A stretch of 64,000 bases of DNA from Onchocerca volvulus (taxonomy: Eukaryota; Nematoda; Chromadorea; Rhabditida; Onchocercidae): positions 24,270,798-24,334,797 of the forward strand of contig HG738137.1 in assembly GCA_000499405.2 (NCBI GenBank), written 5' to 3'. Below, piece by piece: positions 13,649-25,000 of this stretch. Position 1 is the first letter of the stretch; each line of letters begins with the position of its first letter. Under the pieces are notes generated by a model that was not told the DNA's origin, ran no database searches, and worked only from the letters and a program-made list of their open reading frames with translations. A program made the position numbers and the translations under genes.

Positions 13649-15532
13649 CACCTGAATCTTAAATCAAATATTATTAAATATCAAGTAAATTGATCAATCG
13701 ATGATAGAATTTGCATTGAAATTTTTAGCAATTTAAAAATTAGGGGAAAAAGTTGCATGAAATTTCCATTTACTCAAAAATCAAAAAATGAAAGCTGTAT
13801 CTGACTTGACTTCGTATGGAAATATTCAAATATAGTAATAATAATAGATTTCAAAGATAAAACGAAAAAAAAAAGGAATTATGTTTCATTTGATTTTAAG
13901 TATTTCGATTACCACTTGGCTACTTTTTTTTGATCACTACTGTGGTAAAATTTTTTAATAAACTTGTTTTGTATTTTGTTGAAATTCTCATTTTTTATGA
14001 AAAGGTCAAAGTAGAAATGCTTTAACTAGGAAATTTTTCATCGAAAAAGAGAAATTTCGAAGAAAAAACTATTAGTGAAAGTAAACATAATTTTTTCTTC
14101 TATTTCTTCGCATCATATTCTAATTTCTAATCTGTTTATCAACTTACTAAATCAGTTAAGTACCTCTTTGTAAAATTACTTAGTTAATTTGTTTATCATT
14201 TTGTCAATAGATGAAGTAATTGACTCGCTCAATTGTCATCGGGAATTTTATAAATAATGACTAATTATTTATTCGCAGGAATCAAAATTACTTATTTATT
14301 AAATAAATAAATCTTTCCTGCATTTGCTTTGGGAAAAAATATTAAGAAAGTACGAACCGACCACTTTATAAGTAATCATTAGCAAAAATACAGCCGCATT
14401 GTGTTATGACGCCATTTAAATACTTTTTCGTGCCGTAAAAATTGAAAATGTTAAGAAATTTCCGAAAAAAACTTCCGAAATTTTGAAAAGTGTCAAAAAA
14501 AACTTTTAAATGCTATATAAAGCAAAAAAGAATCCGAAAAAGCAGTGATTTTACTTCATACTTGTTATTAGATCATTGTTATCTGTTTCCTTCATGGTAA
14601 TTCATTTGATTCGTCTTGCCATGTTAAAAATGCAGAATAATTAAGTAGTATTAACAAATGAAATATTAATACTAAAAGTTAGAATTTGAAATTTTCGTTT
14701 CTTTATAAAATTTCGAACAAAAAACAAGGAAAAAAAAAACGATTTACTCAGAGAGAATTAGATACATTAAGCTGTTTACTAAATACATATCGAACTAATT
14801 TGACCAGCACTGAAGAAAATGTTGATGGATGAAAGTATTTTAAATTTTAAAATTTTATAGTGAAATAATATTGAAATGAACATTTAGCAGAGTGAAAGCA
14901 TTATTTTAATTATTCGTGCCGAATAGGACTGTCCAATCTTTATTAATTATTGATAATGAAATAAAAATCTTTACTATAGCGGTAATAATACATGACAAAA
15001 ATCACAAATAATCTTTTTTTCCAAAACAATTTCATTCCAGTGCTAACTGATCGATGATGAAAACAATAAGATCAAAACAAGCGCGAAAGTATATAAATCT
15101 CCTTGCATCATAAAGATAATCCGCATTTTTGCTACCATATTTTCCATGCAGACAAATTTACCACGTGGAAATGCTTATATTTTATTCGTAAAATATCATA
15201 CAGTAAGAAGCACGTATAATAATCAAAAAAAAAAATATCATGTTTCGAAATATTTTTGAATTTCTTCAATTCTTAACGTGCATCATAAACCATCACTGAA
15301 AAAGAACACTTTTCATACTTTCAAACTCTCTGTTAGTTGTATTAGAGATCCGTCAGGTCAGTATTTTGCAAGGTATCAATTCTGAGAAATTTCAACTATC
15401 AAATAAACATTCCATCTATTTCTAACATTTATGGAGCTTTTAATTCAATATTCTCGAAACAGTGAGATGCTTTCACGTCAGAATTACATAATATTTTATG
15501 TTTTCCATCATATTTCACTCAGTTACTTCTAA
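13649..15532. other. Intergenic, no supported gene
   Basis: AT-rich sequence between the membrane-protein gene and the candidate peptide exon. It contains isolated splice-like sites and a minus-strand hydrophobic stretch near 15055-15125 that could not be joined in phase to any exon. If the 15533-15713 exon is real, its upstream signal-peptide exon should lie here, but I could not identify it. Confidence 0.5.
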
Positions 15533-15713
15533 CGAACTCAACTATTTATTGATAAATCATGCAAAAAACTGTTCCTCCGAAAAATTTTCTCAAGAAATGG
15601 AAAACTTTATTATCAACAGCGATTCGGAATCTCACAAAAGATTAAAAAGAAGTGAAAGCTTCCTTGACGATATGAAAAAGAGAAAAGATTTTTCTGGACA
15701 TCAAACAGACTGA
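15533..15713 (+). CDS. Candidate secreted-peptide precursor, last exon only
   Basis: A possible 3' terminal exon. It follows a good acceptor (TTTCACTCAG, ending 15532), is open for 59 codons to a TGA, and is followed at 15735 by AATAAA. The product contains two dibasic sites (KRLKR and KKRK) that bracket SESFLDDM, the layout of a small neuropeptide precursor. Reading from the ATG at 15498 gives a 71-residue protein without a good signal peptide, so an upstream exon ending in phase 1 is expected. No known peptide family matches. It could be a chance open frame. Confidence 0.3.
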
Positions 15714-15856
15714 GAGAGTTAGCATTTAAAAGTTGAATAAACTATAACATTTTTATATAAAGATTAAGAATTGCATCTATCTAACGTTTGTCTTTAATAA
15801 AATAATTGAAAACTGTTTCTATAATTTTTCCGAATGGAAAACTAAGATCAAAAGGA

Positions 15857-16349
15857 CTAAATTCTTATGAGGCAGGAAAGTCGAACAAAAACTGTAATAA
15901 AAAAAGTAACCGGAAAAAAAGACAGAATAAAACAACTTTTAGATAAATATTGTACAAAACAGTGAGTTTTGTAACTTACGTTTCCGGCAACGCTTTTTAT
16001 ATAATATCCTGTAGCCACATTCTCGACATCTGATCGCATCTTTTGGACGGATTTCATTTTCATTGTGACATTCTCAAAAAAAAAAAAGGAAATTTTTATA
16101 AATTTTGGAAAACAAGAAATTGAAGTCGTCGTTTTCAATGTATTTCGAAAAAAAAAAAGTTTGCAAAATATAACATCCAAATTAAAAAACTCAACAACAG
16201 GATAAACAAAATCATACTAATTTAATCTACAATAATTTCCTGCGTTAAAACAGTCTTCACAAACCTCCACATATATATATCATACTGCTACTGCTGGTCT
16301 TTGTCGATCCACCAGCAGCACTTGGTGTTGGAGTTGAATTACCATCCAT
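15857..16349 (-). CDS. rpb-12: RNA polymerases I/II/III subunit RPABC4 (Rpb12)
   Basis: Small zinc-ribbon subunit shared by the three nuclear RNA polymerases. Exons 16265-16349, 15980-16072 and 15857-15891. Exon 1 encodes [14 protein letters not shown] and runs into IYICG; exon 2 completes the C4 zinc ribbon: [10 protein letters not shown] and [15 protein letters not shown], with the two CxxC pairs in place. The ATG is two bases after an ATTCAG acceptor, typical of trans-splicing. Oddity: the family ends in a highly conserved VVFDAR-type tail, but the literal reading of exon 3 is [11 protein letters not shown]. The FD dipeptide of the family tail is present in another frame of exon 3 (LFDFPAS then TAA). 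Either the sequence has lost two bases in this stretch, or splicing differs from my model. Length in this reading is 70 residues against about 58-62 usually. Confidence 0.9.
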
Positions 16350-17661
16350 CACTGAATTATTTTCTGGAATTAAAATAATAAATGATAATTCGCATAAACT
16401 CAGAATGATGAGCAGAAGAGAAAATAAATCATAAGTTCGAAAGAAGAGAAGAAAAATTCAAAATAATAATACATGTCAGATTCAAAATAATAAGTGGTAA
16501 ATCTAATATAACATACTGAAAAAGATAAATAATTAATTACCAACTGTATTCGACATTCAATCCTACAAACATGGAATATCTTATTCGAATTATTTTTTCT
16601 CAGGAAATGTTAAAAAAAAAAAAAACTAAATGAAATTTTAATTTTCAAAAAAGAATAGAAAAGTCTTTATCACAAAAGTGATGGGAAAAATACACACACT
16701 AGAAAGTTTAATTTGATAAATGGGAAGGAGAAGAAAATTTTATAATTTCATAAGAAATAGTAAATACTTTCTTACTTAAAGTATTTCTTGTCTAAATTAG
16801 ATCACGTGTCTATTCAAACTAGGTCACGCGAGCTAGAAAGCACAGCAAATTTAGGTCTCAAGTGAAGGCGACACCCTCTATTCCCGAACCATAAAGACAA
16901 TAAATTAATGCCACTAATTTACGCACCAAAACCTTCCTGACTCATTACGACCTCAACTTTAACGCGGGTACTCTATGAAACCCCATATCTCTGATGTGTC
17001 AAAATTAAACGGTGAATTAAAAATATTTACTAATAATAGATTTGGATGATACCGTATTTTAACATATTATACATCATGTAAATATGTGTATTTTGTGGCA
17101 TTTGCAATCATAGAATTATTTAAACAAGCATTAAATATATTTATACTAGATTATGGACAAAATTTGAATAATTTTACATTAAAGACAAGGATCAGCGATA
17201 AATATGTATACATACTGAGTGAAAAATTGAAATTTTTGTTAACTAAATTTCGAAAAAAATTTAAATTAGTCTTTTTCTTTTATTAAAATGAATTATTGCT
17301 TACAAAAACTTCAATAAATGTGAGATGTTAATTTTATTTTCTCCTTTTATGCAAGGCATTAGACCATTTCATCCTCTATTTTTTACTTCAAATATCGTAT
17401 TTAAAACATTCAATAAAAAAGAAAAGAAACTGGGCATTCTTCGGAATGGACGAAAGAGTAATCCTTGATAGAATAGCATGTTATATTAATTGAAAAATTG
17501 AATTAAATCTGAAAAATATTTCAAAAAAAGATAAATTTAATAAGAATTTGTACTTCTTCTTTGCACTTCATTTTTTTGCAGAAATAGAAGAATGAACTAC
17601 ATGAAATAAACAATTAATGCCTAAAAGTGACATCTGAAATCATTCGCAACCTTCTGGCATC
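16350..17661. other. Intergenic between rpb-12 and the TBC gene 3' end
   Basis: Both neighbours are on the minus strand; this should hold the rpb-12 promoter and the 3' untranslated region of the TBC gene. A slightly GC-richer block at about 16800-16990 stands out in the AT-rich background but contains no open frame I can support. The open frame 17086-17286 on the plus strand is low-complexity and not gene-like. Confidence 0.55.
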
Positions 17662-18989
17662 CTAACCAGATGCATCAGAAACCGGATCGTTCACCCATAA
17701 TTCTCGTCCATCTTCTACCTAAAAATCTGTAATTTGTAATCGATTGATTAAAAAATTTAATTAAAGGAAATAAATAAATTAAAATTACGATAAGGATTCG
17801 AATATATATATTGGTGTTTTATTTTTTATATATTTATTAAAGAAATGCTTAGTTATCGTTCATAACAATTAAGATGACATATAAAGATAGCATATTTTCC
17901 GGAAATAACAAAGTATTAAACGGAAAAAAGGAATCGAACAATTCAATATCCGGAAAAATGCGTTCACTTTTACTCGTTAAATCATTTCATTTAACTCATT
18001 ATTTTTTCATAATAATTAATAATTTGAACGGTAAAACTGGGTATTTTCATTTATTGTTTTTTGCATGCAAAATACTAAAATTAATTTTTGAATATCGAAT
18101 TTAAAAGTTTTGAAATTATGTAGCGCTAATTAGACTATATAAGAAATAAAAACTCCTTGAAACTTTTAAGTTCAATAATAATTAAACTTTGTCATCTTTA
18201 GAAAATCCTAAAAAAAAAAAAAAAAAAAAGAAATCTGATAACCTTTCCATCAATAGTCCATTTTAATATCGATTCCATGTCACCATAATTACCAGCACAT
18301 GTCACTACCACTGTCTCCTCTCCAATTCTAATTAAAGAATTCTGATAAATTTAGCAAAAATTTGAATAAGAATAAAATAAACTATAATGAATGAATCTCT
18401 TCCCGTTGTTATCACTGATGTAGAACTAATACTGATAAGGACTAACTCTTAAGTCAGTTTTAATGGATTTAGAAGTACACTCTAAGCCTCATTAATCTTG
18501 ATTTATATGAGAGAACCTTGATAATACATAAATCTTGATTATATATTATATTCTAATTATGTTACTTGGCTTATCTGATTACAAAGTTCCTAATATCTTG
18601 GCTTATCTGACTAGAAAATGCCTTAATATCTCGGCTTATCTGACCAAAAACTGTCCTAATGATTTCTGGGCTCTTGTCCAAAAGCTAAACAACTTGACCA
18701 ATTTAAATTTACATGAATTTTACATTCTATAATTGTAGTAATAAAACTAGCAATCAGTTATCTCAAAGAAAAACTTTTTTCCTAAAGATTTTATTTGTAT
18801 GGCAACGTAAGTAGTAAAATACAGTAGTCAAAATACAATAATCAGATATCACTGTACTAAAAAATATTCAATAAATAGAATTTAAAATTAGCAATAAAAG
18901 AAAGATGAATTTACCTCGTATAAGCACTACATTTGACCTGTTTATCTGATATTTTTAGCTTCATTTCAAGTACCAAAGCTATCTTTGAC
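17662..18989 (-). other. TBC gene exons 31-33: last propeller blade and C-terminus
   Basis: Exons 18915-18989, 18243-18327, 17662-17718 (residues about 1316-1387). The strands ALVLEMKLKISDKQVKCSAY and ETVVVTCAGNYGDMESILKW read as a closing blade; the end is DPVSDASG and TAG. The acceptor of exon 32 is the inner TTTAATTAG (start 18327), because the outer TTATCAG breaks the frame. Confidence 0.7.
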
Positions 18990-21900
18990 CTGGAACTAAA
19001 TTAGCCATAGCGTTTTACCTATTTATTGGATTTTCGAAAATTTTTATAAAAATTTTTTTTTATAATTTCATTTTTAAAAATTCTGTAATTTCGGTTCAAA
19101 AATAAATAGAGTTTTGTTAATTTCAGAATTATGAGATTCAATCATTTTAAAGAACATTTTGCTTACTGTACTACCTTCTAGTTTCATCCTCTTCATGAAC
19201 TTTTCTGTGGTTGTCATCACCTATAAAATGATTAAATTTCACATTTTTTCAATCTTTCCTTTCAAATTTAGTTTTGTAAATAATTTTTAATTAAGATTTG
19301 GAAAATTAAATAGAATTTCCATGCAGTATTTTCGAGCAGAGGACAAAATATCACAAATAAAGATCAAATAAGTGCAATTTTTAAATCTTGTTGAATCAAA
19401 GAGCCAAAAATTAAATTCATTACTTAAATAAACTAAAATGTTTTGTTTTACTATATTTACTAATAAACTAAATTAAGCTGCATATGCATATAAATTAAAA
19501 ATAAAAATAATACTTTCAGATGAATTGGACATTTTTTGGTGAATAAATTCATCAAATTCCAAATCTTTCCTTCTAAGTTTGATCATATTATTGGTAAAAT
19601 TCTCCTTCAAATTCGCTAGAGATGATACCTTCAATTCATTTTGCAAATTTGATCGTTTTTTTGAATTTCTGCGGTCTAAAATAAATTTTTAAAAATATAT
19701 TCTAATCAATTTTTGCAGTTGATCTTTAATCATATCACTAAAAATTGCAATGACATTTAAGGTTAGTATTGTAAATTGCCTTTTTTTTTTTGCTTAATTA
19801 CTACACGAAATTTGATCATTAATTGACATTAATGACAAAATATTTACAGTGTTAATATATCTTAAACTTAGGAAAAAGAAATTATTTTCTTATTTGTGAT
19901 TTAGAAACATAAACTATTCAAGTAAATTAAATTTGATTAAAACTGCTTGATTTTAATCGATTTTAGTAATTTGATTTTTAATTAACCGACTAATTATTTG
20001 ATTTTCGTCGAATTTTTTCATCCCGAAATTGGATAGATCAATGAATGAATTAGAGAAAAGAAATTATGGCTTGAATTATAGAAATTAAAACACTATGTTG
20101 GCACCAAAAATTACAAATTATTTAATGATGAAAAATAATTTGAAATTAAAAACAAACTTCGATTATCGTCTTCAGAATAAAACTCAAATAAATCGTCAAA
20201 TTCACGGGAATGATGGGAAATCGATGGTGATGCTAATCCAACATCTAAATTTTTGCTTTTTTTGTCATTATTTTCATCTCTCCACCATCGTTTCGAAGCA
20301 TTTTTACGATTTTTTGCTATCATTGGTCGAAGGAATGCTGAACATTTTCGTACTGGAACTGAAAATATTCATATTTTTATTTGATTTCGGTTTTCTTTTC
20401 GTTTTTTTTTTTTTGCAAATTAAAAATACAGGAATTAAAAAGTGTTTAAAAGAAGATCACAACTGAAAGGAATTTAATTATTCGTGAAAAATAGCTTGGT
20501 GAGAAATGAAAAAGTTATAGCTTTAACTGTTTTTGATTTTAAATTCAAGTATTGATTATAAACAAATTTGTTATGATTTTCAAAAATATCTAATGACATG
20601 AAGAAAAAGTATAAATCTTGATAAAATGCTAGGAAAGAACTTTAACATTGCAAAAATAAAAATACATTGAAATAAATATGATAGGTTTCATATAAATTTG
20701 AAGCTTTTGTTTTGAAAATTAGAAAATTTCTTTTGCAAAACTGAAAGTTTCATCTGAAAAATTGAGAATTTTTCCGGGAATTTGAAAGTTTTTAAAATAA
20801 AAACTCAAAGCTTCTTTTGAAGATTATTCTGAAAAACTGAAGGCTATTTTGAAAAAAGTAAGAAGTTGTTAAGAAAATTTAAAAGTTCATTTCGAAGAAC
20901 TGGAAAGTCGTTTGGAAATTTGAAATTTTGTTCATCTCAAATTGCAAACAATCAATAAATACCTTTTGATAGAGGCTCATTATAGGTTGTATCGCAGGAA
21001 GAATTTGAAGGTGGTGAACTGATCGCTATCATCGGTCTAAATTTTAAGTTATACAATTCCTTTTATTGATATTGAAAAAGATTATTTCAAGAAATTCAAT
21101 CATTTCCAATATTCAGTTATTTCAAATAATTTTTTTCATCTTTTTTCTCGTATAACATTTATTACCAAATTCAACAATCAGTAACGATAATTATCTGGAA
21201 TTATCCAATAAATGGATTAATTTTAATCGAAAAAGAAATAATGCAAAAAAAAAGAAATTACTTTTGGTCGGTTGTATTTGATTTCAATTCTTTTCTTCCT
21301 GATTGCATCGATGTTTCTAATGCTGATTCTTCAAATATTTTCCGAAAAACTGTATTTTTCTAATTTTTACAATTTATATTAAGCTTTTGAAATTTGTTTT
21401 ATATTTTAAAAAATGAATAATTCAATTTTTCTTCTTATTATTATTTCAAAAAAATATTTTTTACTTTCTCCTATTCCTAATTTCGAATATTTCGTAAATA
21501 TTGTTTTCAGTATATGATATTATTATTATTGATTGGTGAAAACTAAAATTTACCGCTATATCTTCGGGAATTTCGATCAATTTTAAACGAGATTTTACGT
21601 GGAACATTTGATGTGAAATATGCATTTTCACTTGCTGATTCGTCATACCGAACTTCATTTTTACTTGGAAGAAAAATTGCGGAATGTGTAGCTTTCTCGA
21701 TTTGTGACATGTAATAATTATTTCTTTATATTTAAAATTTTAATTTTTAGAAGATTTTTGATATTTGAAACTAAAAAACTCAGGATTTTTCTTTTTTTAA
21801 ATATCAATCGAGAATATTTTTCGGAAATTTATTTGATTAAATACTAGTTGAAAATAATTATTCATATTCTGTTTGATTAAATATTATTTAAAAATAATTT

Positions 21901-22007
21901 TTGGAAGTTTGTTCGAATTAAATATATAATTACGAATAATTTTTGAAAATTTTACTGATTAAATTATAATTGAAAACAATTTATTTTAATTAAACTTTCT
22001 CTTTTTT

Positions 22008-22047
<40 letters not shown>

Positions 22048-25000
22048 TTATAAAACTGATGCGTTAAATTGAAAAATTTTTTTTTTTTGGTTAAACATCA
22101 ACTGGAAATTTTCTTGTTTTTGTTGATTTTCCAATACTAGCAATGATGAATTAAGTGAAAATTATAATTAAGTTAAATGTTCTTTTTCAAAATTTTTTTA
22201 AATGATAAGGAATAAATGTTGCCAGCAAACTTTGACGAATCGGTGAAATCTGTCGTATTCGTCGTTTGTTGATATTGCTCTGGAATGATATGATATATTA
22301 ACAGATATCCATCTACTGTACCAATCCATAATTGTTCTCGAACACACATCACTGATGTTATTTCGGTTGGTCGTTGAGGTGCACTGCAAAAAATTTCAAA
22401 AAACTGAGAATTTAATCCTTCCTTTATTGTTCGTTTCTTAAATTGAAGTATAATTTATTTAAAATCGCAATTCGTGTTAATTAAAACTGCAATTTAAAAT
22501 TACGATATTATATCAAACTCAATTTTTGATGCAGATTATATTAAATTCAATTTTATTAATATTAAATTCAATTTTATTTATATTAAATTCAATTTTTATT
22601 AAGTTATAAATTTATGAAACTTGTCATTTATTAGAATAATTTCTATGAGTTCGGTATTTTTTCTTTTTTTTTTTTTGATATTAAATCTTATCAGTAATAA
22701 TCTTCTTACGCTTTCATTAAAAAATTTGTTCAAAAATTTTTCTAATTTATTGAAGTAATATTTTGAGATATGAAATGAAATGGAAAATTTCGAATTATCT
22801 CATCAGATTTTTCCTTTTTCTGAAATAATAAAAGTAGTACTATTTTTACTGATGTGATAGAAATTTAAACACAGGTAAAAGTGAATTTTGAAAACCAAAA
22901 ATTTAAGTTTGGGATTAATCTAAAATAAACTTTTAAACAAACTTATTATATTGTTCTTTTCCCAGGTCTAATATTAGAATGCATTCGTGGTCCTTCCAAA
23001 GTTGTAATACTTGAGAATGTGCTGTTGTAATCCAAACTCCATACGATGATGGACACATCGATCGAATTTTTTCAAACATCGCTGACCCATGACCCGATAT
23101 CGATGATGCGACGTAAAATTTTCGAAGTGTTGTTAGCGATCTTGAAAACATTTTGTCAGCTAATTAACCATTATAAGAAATAAATGTTATAAAGCGTGAA
23201 AGTACGTGAAATAAGAAGTTTTATGAATTGTAACGTTATGTTTATTAAGTAAATTTTTTTCGTTCTAATTTCCGTAAGATAACGTTCTTCTGATGAATTT
23301 AAAAAATAATAAAAATGAAATAATTTTTACCATTTAAAATTTATATTTTTGCAATGATAAACTTATTTTTTCATTATCAATTTGTCACTTCAATTGTTAC
23401 AACATTAAGAAGAATCAATTTTCGGGCTTATTTGTTGAATAAAAATATTATGAATCGATAACTAATATCTGGATATTATCTGCATTTTGGATGATATTCA
23501 GTAATGTATAGTTGAAAATAGAATTTAAATTTAACTAGTTTGAATATTCAAACATACTTCATGGAAATAATTGTCACTTTGCATGCGGTTGCAAGCCATA
23601 AAGTATCATCAATGACATTCATTTCCATTATCGGTGCTGTACTGATCGGTAAATTAAGCATTTCGATGACATTTGGCACAACTTCATTTACATTCTAGAA
23701 TTTGTGGGAAAAAAAAGAAAGGTATTATAGACATTTGCAGTTTTTATGGAAGCATAAAGAAAACTGCTATGCAAATATGATTTATGTTGATAAATAACAA
23801 AACATGATATTATATATTCTGAAATTTTTTCTGTAAATATCTTTACTTCTACACTTATTTTTGTCGATAATTTTTAACAATTTTCATTATTAATTTTTTA
23901 AATTAAAATTTTTAACAAGTTATCAATTTTATAATTTGATTACTGATCAACAAACGTCAGATTATATTATTCTTCGAATTACATAACAGTGACTTTTTCT
24001 TTTCGTGTTATGTCACAATGATTTCCTTTTATCTGCATTATGTCACAATGATTTCCTTTTGTTTGCATTATGTCACAATGATTTTCTTTCATGTGCATTA
24101 TGTCACAATGACTTCCTTTTATCTGCATTATGTCACAATGATTTCCTTTCATTTGCATTATGTCACAATGATTTCCTCTTTTGTCTTCTATCACAATAAT
24201 TTCTTTTGTTTTCTTAAAGAAAACTTTATGTCATAATGAAAAGATAGCAACCTCAAATCTCAAATTAAACCGAGCATATTGAATGATACGCAGTCAGTCA
24301 ATGATGGAAAGGTAAATTTAACTTTTTTTGGATTTAATTTTTTCAATTTTTTTAATGGTTTACTTTTATGTGATATATCGGAAACAATGCATATTGTTAT
24401 AGTGCTTATTGCAGATTTTTACGTCTAGCCGCAATAATTATATTTGTAACTTATAAAATATGCAAAAATTTATGACTTATTATAAGCAGAAAAAACTGAA
24501 TAAAAATTATTATGAAGTTATATATATATATATATATATAAATTGGCTTGTTCATTGTATTATTCTAATCGAATTATTGGATTTCTTGAATTTGACTTTT
24601 TCTAGAATAAAAAAAAGTTTGAATGAATGATTTTTTATCTTTAGAATTTTTGAAAATTTCCTAACATTACTCATAATGATTAGAGTGTATTAAAATTGAT
24701 TAATGAATTTATCAATACGAATTTTTCATCAATTTATTATAATATCAATATTGAGAAGAAAATGATAAATGTTTACAAGAATATTAATAACACTGCATGA
24801 TTTTCCTATCCAATCTTTTATTTTCTAGCTGAAAATTAAGCATTCAATATTTTCATATTTTATTTCTTCTTTACAAATTGCTAATTATATGTCTTGATAA
24901 TTATTAATTCAGCTTTACCAACTGCCAGAAATACTATATAAATATTTTATTTTTTCCCCGTACCTCTACTTTTCCATAATTAGTATTACCAAGTAAAATT

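Noticed and set aside
15055..15125. Minus-strand signal-peptide-like stretch (YTFALVLILLFSSSIS)
   Set aside because: Looks like a first exon for the membrane-protein gene, but its only donor is in phase 1 while the transmembrane exon needs phase 0. No partner exon was found.
24005..24236. Open frames of 64-72 codons on both strands
   Set aside because: Products of the 30-bp minisatellite; no splice or codon evidence for a gene.
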